64,000 bases of DNA from positions 3,899,943-3,963,942 of the forward strand of contig NC_007626.1 of NCBI RefSeq assembly GCF_000009985.1, written 5' to 3'. The notes under the pieces were generated by a model that saw only the letters and a program-made list of their open reading frames with translations, did no database searches and was not told where the DNA came from. The stretch comes from Paramagnetospirillum magneticum AMB-1. Lineage in GTDB: Bacteria; Pseudomonadota; Alphaproteobacteria; Rhodospirillales; Magnetospirillaceae. The position numbers and the translations under genes were made by a program. Numbering within the stretch: position 1 is the stretch's first letter; each line of letters starts with the position of its first letter. Shown here piece by piece: positions 1 to 6,325 of the stretch.

Positions 1-1566
1 GTAACCGGCACCACCGGCGCCATCTCCGCCGTCGACAAGAGTGGCAGCCGCGCCGACGTCATCGGCATGGGCGGGCTGCTGCGCACCGAGATGCAGAACA
101 TCAAGACCAAGCTGGCCTATGATTTCACACCAGAGCTCAAGGCCAGCTACACCCTGGGCTTCTGGCAGAATCACGGCCGCTCGCGGACCGAGAGCTATCT
201 CAAGGACGCCAGCGGCAACACCACCTACGGCGCGGCCAGCACGACGAGCAAGGCCGCCACCGCCTTCGCCGGGTCCAATTACATCCTGGAGCAGGCCCAG
301 ACCTCCCACGCCCTGTCGCTGAAGTCGGACACCAAGGGGCTGTGGGACTTCGAAGGCAACGTCACCCACGTCCATTACGACCGCGACATCCAGAAGCAGC
401 CGCTGGGCACCGCTGGCGGCACCACCTTCACCACCAACGGCAAATACACCCAGATGGACGGCACCAACTGGACCAGCGCCGACGCCAAGGGCATCTTCCG
501 CCCCGGCGGCCTCGGCGGGGCTCACGAGGCCAGTTTCGGCGTCCATTTCGACCGCTACATCCTGTTTGCGCCCACCTACACCACCGCCAACTGGCGCACC
601 GAGGCGCCGGTGACCGGCCGCACCACCGATGCGCGCGGCAACACCCAGACCTATGCCGCCTGGGCCCAGGATGTCTGGAAGCTGACCGACACCGTCAAGG
701 CGACGCTGGGCGGGCGCTACGAGTATTGGGAGACCTTCAAGGGCTACGTCATGACCTCGTCGTCGGACTTCCACGCGGCCAGCAGCGACCGCAGCGCCTT
801 TTCCCCCAAGGGCTCGCTGGCCTGGGAGTTCGTCCCCCAGTGGACCGTCACCGGTTCGGCCGCCAGATCCACCCGCTTCCCCACCGTATCCGAGCTTTAC
901 ATGACCAGCGGCACCGGCGTGAACATGACCATCGCCAATCCCAATCTGGCGCCCGAGCGCACCAACACCTACGAAATCGCCCTGGAGACCAGCCTGGGCG
1001 ACGGCAAGACCCGGGTGTCGCTGTTCCACGAGGACGTGGCCAACGCCCTGATCAGCCAGACCAACGCGGCCTCCGGCGGCGGCACCTCGACCTATGTCAC
1101 CAACGTCAAGGCCATCCGCAATCGCGGCGTCGAGCTCGCCGCCCAGCAGAACAACGTGGTGATCACCGGCCTGGATCTGGCCGGCAGCCTGACCTACGTG
1201 GATGCGGAGATCCGCAAGAACCCCGCCTGGGCCGGCGGCACCGAGACCGTGGGCAAGCGGGTTCCCAACATTCCCATGCGCCGCGCCACCGTCACCGCCA
1301 CCTATCGCCCCACCGACGAATGGGCGCTGAGCACCGCCGCCCGCTACCAGGACCGCATGCCCACCACCATGGACAACACCGATTACGTCAACAAGGTCGC
1401 CGGGTCGTTCGACGCCTTCTTCGTCATGGATGTCCGCGCCCGCTACAAGCACAACGAGAACCTGGAAGCGGCCATCGGCATCGATAACGTCAACGACTGC
1501 AAATACTATGAGTTCCACCCCTTCCCCCAGCGGACCTTCATCGCCGAACTGAAGCTGAAGCTGTAG
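1..1566 (+). CDS. TonB-dependent outer-membrane receptor, C-terminal part
   Basis: The reading frame is already open at base 1, so the gene begins outside the window and the plug domain is not seen. About 520 residues remain, forming the C-terminal beta-barrel of a TonB-dependent receptor: alternating amphipathic strands rich in Tyr, Trp and Thr, the TonB-barrel-like stretch 'LAPERTNTYEIALE', and a last segment that lists position and width of receptor strands ('NVNDCKYYEFHPFPQRTF'). Such receptors import siderophores, metal complexes or cobalamin across the outer membrane using proton-motive force passed on by TonB-ExbB-ExbD. A tonB-exbB-exbD set follows two genes downstream on the same strand, so the receptor probably has a dedicated energiser. 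The substrate cannot be told from this part. Confidence 0.9.
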   Translation, partial: VTGTTGAISAVDKSGSRADVIGMGGLLRTEMQNIKTKLAYDFTPELKASYTLGFWQNHGRSRTESYLKDASGNTTYGAASTTSKAATAFAGSNYILEQAQTSHALSLKSDTKGLWDFEGNVTHVHYDRDIQKQPLGTAGGTTFTTNGKYTQMDGTNWTSADAKGIFRPGGLGGAHEASFGVHFDRYILFAPTYTTANWRTEAPVTGRTTDARGNTQTYAAWAQDVWKLTDTVKATLGGRYEYWETFKGYVMTSSSDFHAASSDRSAFSPKGSLAWEFVPQWTVTGSAARSTRFPTVSELYMTSGTGVNMTIANPNLAPERTNTYEIALETSLGDGKTRVSLFHEDVANALISQTNAASGGGTSTYVTNVKAIRNRGVELAAQQNNVVITGLDLAGSLTYVDAEIRKNPAWAGGTETVGKRVPNIPMRRATVTATYRPTDEWALSTAARYQDRMPTTMDNTDYVNKVAGSFDAFFVMDVRARYKHNENLEAAIGIDNVNDCKYYEFHPFPQRTFIAELKLKL

Positions 1567-1575
1567 GAGCACGCC

Positions 1576-2763
1576 ATGAAGACCCGCATCCTCGCGCTGC
1601 TCGTCGCCGCCCTGACCGCCCCGTCGGCCCAGGCGGCGGACCACAAGGGCCACGGCCCCACCCTGCCGCCGGGCTGCGCCGCCGAGGACACAAGGCTGGC
1701 CTGCGCCAGTCAGGCCACGCCGGTATTCCTGCCCGATGGCGCCCTGGTGCTGGGCTGGGTGGCGGGAGGACGGGTGATGGCGGCGCGCTCTAATGATGGG
1801 GGGGCAAGCTTCGAGCAAGCCCTGTCCCTCAACGCCGGGCGGGAGACCATCGACGCCAATGCCGATGCCCGCCTCGCCCTGGCCGCCGATTCCAGGGGGC
1901 GGGTCTTCGCCGCCTGGGCCACCCGGGACAAGTCCTATAACGGCACCCTGGCCCTGGCCCGCTCCACCGATGGCGGGCGGAGCTTCCAGCCGTCGCCCCC
2001 CCTGGCCGCCGCGGCGCCCAGCCGGCGCTTTCCCACCCTGAAGGTGGAGCCGGGCGACCGGCTGCTGCTGGCCTGGATCGAAAAGAGCGCAGATCCCTCC
2101 CGCAAGACCGCCCGGCTGGGGCTGGCCCGCTCCGATGACGGCGCCGAGACCCTGACCACGCAGGAGACCGCTCAGTCCGATGTCTGCGAATGCTGCCGCA
2201 TCGGTCTGGAGCTGACCCCCGACGGCCGTCCGGTGCTGTTGTGGCGCCATGTCTTCGCCCCCAATATCCGCGACCACGCCGTGATGGTCTTCGCCGACCG
2301 CGACCGGCCCGGCCCCATCCGCAAGATCGCCGAGGACAACTGGCGGGTGGACGCCTGCCCCCATGTGGGCCCCAGCCTGGCGGCGACGCCCGACGGCGCC
2401 CTGCATGTGGCCTGGTACACCGCCGGCACGGCCCGCAAGGGGATGTTCTTCGCCTCCGCCGCCGGGCCGGAAGCCCCATTCTCCGAGCCTCAGCCCCTGG
2501 GCGATGCCGCCATGACGGTGTCGCAGCCCTCGCTGCTGACGGTGCGGGGGCGCCTGTGGATGGCCTGGAAGGAGTTCGATGGCGAGACCACCACCGTGCT
2601 GGCCCGCCATTCCGACGATTCCGGCCGGTCCTGGTCGGCCCCGCGCCCCGTCGCCCGGACCGCCGACGCCTCGGACCGGCCGATCCTGGCCGGCAACGGC
2701 AAAGGCGCCCTGCTGTCCTGGGTCACCCGGGCCGAGGGCTGGCGCCTGACGGCGGTGGAGTAG
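1576..2763 (+). CDS. secreted sialidase-fold (BNR repeat) protein with a CECC motif
   Basis: A 395-residue protein with a Sec signal peptide (about residues 1-20, cleavage after AQA). Asp-box/BNR repeats of the S-x-D-x-G-x-x-F/W type occur at least three times ('SNDGGASF', 'STDGGRSF', 'SDDSGRSW'), which points to a six-bladed sialidase-like propeller. Near residue 208 it has a tight cysteine cluster 'CECC', and about 50 residues later 'ACPHVGP'. Together these look like a metal site or a disulfide pair rather than a glycosidase active site. It starts 9 bases after the TonB receptor and ends 3 bases before tonB, so it is almost certainly co-transcribed with them. I infer a periplasmic or surface role in handling the receptor's substrate; sialidase activity is not supported by the context. 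Confidence 0.75.
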   Translation: MKTRILALLVAALTAPSAQAADHKGHGPTLPPGCAAEDTRLACASQATPVFLPDGALVLGWVAGGRVMAARSNDGGASFEQALSLNAGRETIDANADARLALAADSRGRVFAAWATRDKSYNGTLALARSTDGGRSFQPSPPLAAAAPSRRFPTLKVEPGDRLLLAWIEKSADPSRKTARLGLARSDDGAETLTTQETAQSDVCECCRIGLELTPDGRPVLLWRHVFAPNIRDHAVMVFADRDRPGPIRKIAEDNWRVDACPHVGPSLAATPDGALHVAWYTAGTARKGMFFASAAGPEAPFSEPQPLGDAAMTVSQPSLLTVRGRLWMAWKEFDGETTTVLARHSDDSGRSWSAPRPVARTADASDRPILAGNGKGALLSWVTRAEGWRLTAVE

Positions 2764-2766
2764 GCC

Positions 2767-3432
2767 ATGCTCGCGGTGCGGCAACGCCCCTCCTCCTCCA
2801 GGCGTCTGGCCGGGCTGGCCGGCGTGGTGGCGCTGCATGCCGGGGCCATCTACGCCCTGGCCAACGGCCTGGGCCATTGCGCCGTCGAGATCCTGCGCGC
2901 TCCGCTGGAAACCAAGATCGTCGCCGAGCTGATCAAGCCGGTTCCGCCGCCCCCGCCCAAGGTGGAGCAGCCCCCGCCGCCGCCCAAGGTGGTCAAGCCG
3001 CCGCCGCCCGCCTATGTGCCGCCGCCCAAGCTGCGGCCCCAGGCGCCGCCGCCGCCCACCGCCATCACCGCCACCACCGACGTGGTCCCCACCGCGCCGC
3101 CGCCGCCCGCCGCCATCGTCGCGCCCAGCGCCGAGCCGGTGCGCGAGGTGGTCAAGGTGCCGCCCGCCCTGGATCAGAACCGCGCCTGCAAGCCGCCGCA
3201 ATACCCCCCCGCTGCCCGCCGGGCCTCGGAAAGCGGGGCGGTGGTGCTGAAGTTCCTCATCGACTCCGACGGCTCCGTGATGGAAAGCGTCGTCGACGCC
3301 ACCAGCGGCTTCGAACGCCTCGACGAGGCCGCCCGTCAGGCCCTGGCGCTCTGCCGCTTCAAGCCCGGAACCGTCGACGGCCGCCCCGAGCGCTCGTGGG
3401 CCCGCATCCGCTATGTCTGGAAACTGCAATGA
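2767..3432 (+). CDS. tonB: energy transducer TonB
   Basis: A 221-residue TonB. One N-terminal membrane segment (about residues 17-36) anchors it in the inner membrane. A strongly Pro-rich periplasmic linker follows (about residues 58-120, repeated PPPPK and PPPP blocks). The C-terminal TonB domain (about 140-221) carries the typical 'YPPAARRASESGAVVLKFLID' type core and ends in 'SWARIRYVWKLQ'. It couples the ExbB-ExbD motor to the outer-membrane receptor. Its stop codon overlaps the exbB start (ATGA at 3429-3432), so translation is likely coupled. The gene lies directly downstream of a receptor and a secreted BNR protein, which suggests a receptor-dedicated TonB. Confidence 0.92.
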   Translation: MLAVRQRPSSSRRLAGLAGVVALHAGAIYALANGLGHCAVEILRAPLETKIVAELIKPVPPPPPKVEQPPPPPKVVKPPPPAYVPPPKLRPQAPPPPTAITATTDVVPTAPPPPAAIVAPSAEPVREVVKVPPALDQNRACKPPQYPPAARRASESGAVVLKFLIDSDGSVMESVVDATSGFERLDEAARQALALCRFKPGTVDGRPERSWARIRYVWKLQ

Positions 3433-4229
3433 CCGGAAACAAGATCATGATTCGCGCTTCCCTCGCCGCCCTGCCCGTCCTTTTCCTGGCCGGCGCCGCC
3501 CTGGCCGGCCATGCGGACGAAGGCCATGCCGTCGCCCGGCAGGTGGTGGACAATCCCTATGGCCTGGACGCCCTGTGGGCCCAGGGCGATTTCGTCTCCA
3601 AGGGGACGCTGATCATCCTGGCCCTGATGTCCATGGCGTCCTGGTACATCCTGGTGGTCAAGCTGATCGAGCAGTCGCGCCTGATGCGCCATGCCAAGGC
3701 CGCCGCCGCCGGCTTCTGGAAGGCCGCCTCGGTGGCCGACGGCGCCCGCGCCCTGGCCGAGGACAGCCCCTTCCGCTTCGTGGCCTCCGCCGGCATGGAG
3801 GCCGCCCAGCATCACGAGGGCGCCCTGACCGAGAAGATCGACCTCAACACCTGGGTGACCATGTCCATCCAGCGCGCCGTGGGCGAGATCGTCTCGGAAT
3901 TGCAGGGCGGACTGGCGGTCCTCGCCACCGTGGGCTCCACCGCCCCCTTCGTCGGGCTGTTCGGCACGGTCTGGGGCATCTACCACGCGCTGACCGCCAT
4001 CGGCATCGCCGGCCAGGCCGCCATCGACAAGGTGGCCGGACCGGTGGGCGAGGCGCTGATCATGACCGCGTTCGGCCTGGCCGTGGCCGTGCCCGCCGTG
4101 CTGGGCTACAACCTGCTGGTCCGCCGCAACAAGCTGGCCGCCGAGAAGGTCCGGGCCTTCGCCGCCGACCTGCACGCCGTGCTGCTGGCCGGGTCCAGCG
4201 GTGGCGGCAATCTGCGCGTGGTGCGCTGA
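3429..4229 (+). CDS. exbB: ExbB motor protein (TonB system)
   Basis: A 266-residue MotA/TolQ/ExbB-family proton channel subunit. It has a signal-peptide-like N-terminus (about 1-26, ending ALA-GHADE) as in the longer ExbB class. The three expected transmembrane helices follow: about residues 58-80 ('GTLIILALMSMASWYILVV'), about 157-178 ('VLATVGSTAPFVGLFGTV') and about 205-228. The start ATG overlaps the tonB stop; a second in-frame ATG at 3447 is a possible alternative start. The stop overlaps the first exbD start (TGATG at 4227-4231). ExbB with ExbD uses the proton gradient to energise TonB. Confidence 0.93.
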   Translation: MTGNKIMIRASLAALPVLFLAGAALAGHADEGHAVARQVVDNPYGLDALWAQGDFVSKGTLIILALMSMASWYILVVKLIEQSRLMRHAKAAAAGFWKAASVADGARALAEDSPFRFVASAGMEAAQHHEGALTEKIDLNTWVTMSIQRAVGEIVSELQGGLAVLATVGSTAPFVGLFGTVWGIYHALTAIGIAGQAAIDKVAGPVGEALIMTAFGLAVAVPAVLGYNLLVRRNKLAAEKVRAFAADLHAVLLAGSSGGGNLRVVR

Positions 4230-4663
4230 TGGCCATCTCCCTCGGCCCGGCCGGCGACGGCGAGGACGGCGACGACGCGGTGATGGCCGCCATCAACACC
4301 ACGCCCCTGGTGGACGTGATGCTGGTGCTGCTGATCATCTTCCTCATCACCATTCCGGTGGTGACCCATACCGTCCCGGTGCAGTTGCCCAAGGAGGCCA
4401 ACCAGCCGACCATCACCCAGCCGGGCAACGTCACCGTGGCCGTGGACCAGACCGGCCGGGTGTGGTGGAACGAGGATGCCGTCGGAGGACGGGCCGATCT
4501 CCTGGCCCGCCTGGATGCCGCCGCCGCCAAGGTGCCCCAGCCGGAAATCCTCATCCGGGGAGACCGCGAGGTGGCCTACGAGCATGTGGGCCGCGTGCTG
4601 GCCGGAGCCCAGCGGGCCGGCATCACCAAGGTCAGCTTCATCACCGAACCGCCGCCGCGCTGA
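4229..4663 (+). CDS. exbD: ExbD biopolymer transport protein (first copy)
   Basis: A 144-residue ExbD/TolR-family protein. After an acidic N-terminal tail (GEDGDDAV) comes the diagnostic 'NTTPLVDVMLVLLIIF' helix (about residues 24-44), which carries the membrane Asp used in proton translocation. A periplasmic domain with the usual beta-sheet pattern ('ILIRGDREVAYEHV') ends the protein. It starts inside the exbB stop codon and is followed 10 bases later by a second, distinct exbD. The two ExbD proteins share the membrane helix but differ in their periplasmic domains, so they may form a mixed ExbD dimer. Confidence 0.93.
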   Translation: MAISLGPAGDGEDGDDAVMAAINTTPLVDVMLVLLIIFLITIPVVTHTVPVQLPKEANQPTITQPGNVTVAVDQTGRVWWNEDAVGGRADLLARLDAAAAKVPQPEILIRGDREVAYEHVGRVLAGAQRAGITKVSFITEPPPR

Positions 4664-4673
4664 GGGTCCCATC

Positions 4674-5090
4674 ATGTTCGAAGATCAGGCCGAAGACCCC
4701 GATGTGATGATCGACATCAACACCACGCCGCTGATCGACGTGATGCTGGTGCTGCTGATCATGCTGATCATCACCATTCCGCTGCAGACCCATTCGGTGA
4801 AGCTCGACATGCCCGACGGGCCGCCGCCGCCCGCCGCAATCCTGCCCGAAGTGGCGCGCATCGACATCGACGCGCAGGGCGCCATCGCCTGGAACGGCGA
4901 AAAGGTCGCCGACCGCGCCGAGCTGGAAAACCGCCTGCATCAGGCGGCCATGGCCGCCAATCCGCCGGAAATCCATGTGCGCCCCGACAAGGCCGTGGCC
5001 TATGCCCATGTGGCCGGGGTGATGGCCACCGCCCAGCACCAGGGCGTCACCAAGCTGGGCGTGGTGGGCGCCGAGCAGTTCCTGGAGTAG
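4674..5090 (+). CDS. exbD: ExbD biopolymer transport protein (second copy)
   Basis: A 138-residue ExbD/TolR-family protein. A short acidic N-terminus precedes the helix 'NTTPLIDVMLVLLIMLIITI' (about residues 15-36), which contains the conserved membrane Asp. The periplasmic part has a PPPPAA turn and the ExbD-like 'IHVRPDKAVAYAHVAGVM'. It is the last gene of the tonB-exbB-exbD-exbD run. The start at 4674 gives a protein beginning MFEDQAEDPD. A repeat element follows the stop within 8 bases, and the next gene is convergent. Confidence 0.92.
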   Translation: MFEDQAEDPDVMIDINTTPLIDVMLVLLIMLIITIPLQTHSVKLDMPDGPPPPAAILPEVARIDIDAQGAIAWNGEKVADRAELENRLHQAAMAANPPEIHVRPDKAVAYAHVAGVMATAQHQGVTKLGVVGAEQFLE

Positions 5091-5097
5091 GCATTGC

Positions 5098-5201
5098 GTC
5101 ATCCCGACGACCATCGGGAGGAGGGATCTCATCCTGCCACGGCACGTCAGAACTGGCACCACCGTGCCAAACGGAGATCCCTCGACTTCGCTCGGGATGA
5201 C
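5098..5201. repeat. interspersed nested-palindrome element, copy A
   Basis: A roughly 104-bp intergenic element. The outer arms are GTCATCCCGA at the left end and CTCGGGATGAC at 5191-5201. The inner arms are GAGGGATCTC at 5121-5130 and GAGATCCCTC at 5174-5183. It sits between convergent exbD and the TauE-family gene. It matches at least six other copies in this window in both arms and in overall length. Confidence 0.9.
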
Positions 5202-5225
5202 AGGCTCCGCGAGCTCAAGTCCACA

Positions 5226-6131
5226 TCACTCGATCGAGAACGGATCCTCGGGCGGCAGGACCAGGGTGCCGGTCATCTCGGCACAGACCGCCAGGACGAT
5301 CAGGGACAGCAGCAGCCGCAGCTTCTCGCCCCCGAGGCGGGCGCCGAGCCGCGAGCCGAACTGGGCCCCCACCGCTCCGCCCACCAGCAGGATCAGAGCC
5401 AGGGGAAGGTCCACCGACTGGGTGGACATGGCCTGAAGCAGGGTGACGTTGGCGGTGACGAAGATCATCTGGAACAGCGAGGTTCCCACCACCACCGCCG
5501 TCGGCATGCCCAGGATGTAGATCATCATGGGCACCAGAATGAAGCCGCCGCCCACCCCCATCAGGGCCGCCAATAGTCCGCCGAACGCCCCGACCCCGAG
5601 CGGCAGCAGGGCGCTGATATAGAGTCCCGACCGAGGAAAGCGGGTGCGGAAGGGCAGTCCGTGCCAGCTGTGATGCACGTGGCGCTTGCCCGGCGGCCGC
5701 CCGGCGGCGCCGGCGCGCATGGCCAGCAGGGTCTCGACCAGCATCAGCAGCCCCACCGAGCCCAGAAAGCCCACATAGGACAGGCTGATCACCAGATCGA
5801 TCTGCCCCAGGCGCTTGAGCACGGCGAACAGCCAGACGCCGGCGGCCGAGCCGATGAAGCCGCCGGCCAGCAGGAACAGCGCCATCTTGATGTCCACATT
5901 GCGCCGCCGCCAGTGGGCGAAAACGCCGGAGACCGAAGATCCCAGCACCTGATTGGCCCCCGACGCCACCGCCACCGCCGGGGGAATTCCCAGCATGATC
6001 AGCAGCGGAGTCAGCAGGAAGCCGCCCCCCACCCCGAAGATGCCCGAGAGGATGCCGATTCCTCCCCCCACCGCCAGCAGGCTCAGGATGCTGACCGATT
6101 GCTCGGCGATGGGCAGGTAGATATGAGGCAA
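5226..6131 (-). CDS. TauE/SafE-family membrane permease
   Basis: A polytopic inner-membrane protein (about 301 residues) of the TauE/SafE (DUF81) family, which exports or imports sulfite, sulfonates and related anions. It shows the two family half-motifs 'GIFGVGGGFLLTPLLIMLGIP' near the N-terminus and 'GLLAALMGVGGGFILVPMMIY' in the second half, and about eight hydrophobic helices. I prefer the TTG at 6131 as start because GGAGG lies 7 bases upstream. The frame stays open to a TTG at 6173, but that start has no comparable Shine-Dalgarno. The substrate is unknown; no sulfur-metabolism gene adjoins it. Confidence 0.85.
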   Translation of the reverse strand: MPHIYLPIAEQSVSILSLLAVGGGIGILSGIFGVGGGFLLTPLLIMLGIPPAVAVASGANQVLGSSVSGVFAHWRRRNVDIKMALFLLAGGFIGSAAGVWLFAVLKRLGQIDLVISLSYVGFLGSVGLLMLVETLLAMRAGAAGRPPGKRHVHHSWHGLPFRTRFPRSGLYISALLPLGVGAFGGLLAALMGVGGGFILVPMMIYILGMPTAVVVGTSLFQMIFVTANVTLLQAMSTQSVDLPLALILLVGGAVGAQFGSRLGARLGGEKLRLLLSLIVLAVCAEMTGTLVLPPEDPFSIE

Positions 6132-6325
6132 GACCTGACCTCCATGGGTGGGTCGCGCACCATACACCCTCAAGATGACGTGGAGATGACGATCCCTGCC
6201 TGTATATTATGTTTTTTGCGCATGCGAGCCCTGCATCGCAGCTTGGTCAAACGGGCAGGTAGACATGGCCCTCTGGCAGGGCATATACACCCTCGGTATA
6301 AGGGCATTGGGACGGGACCAGTAAG

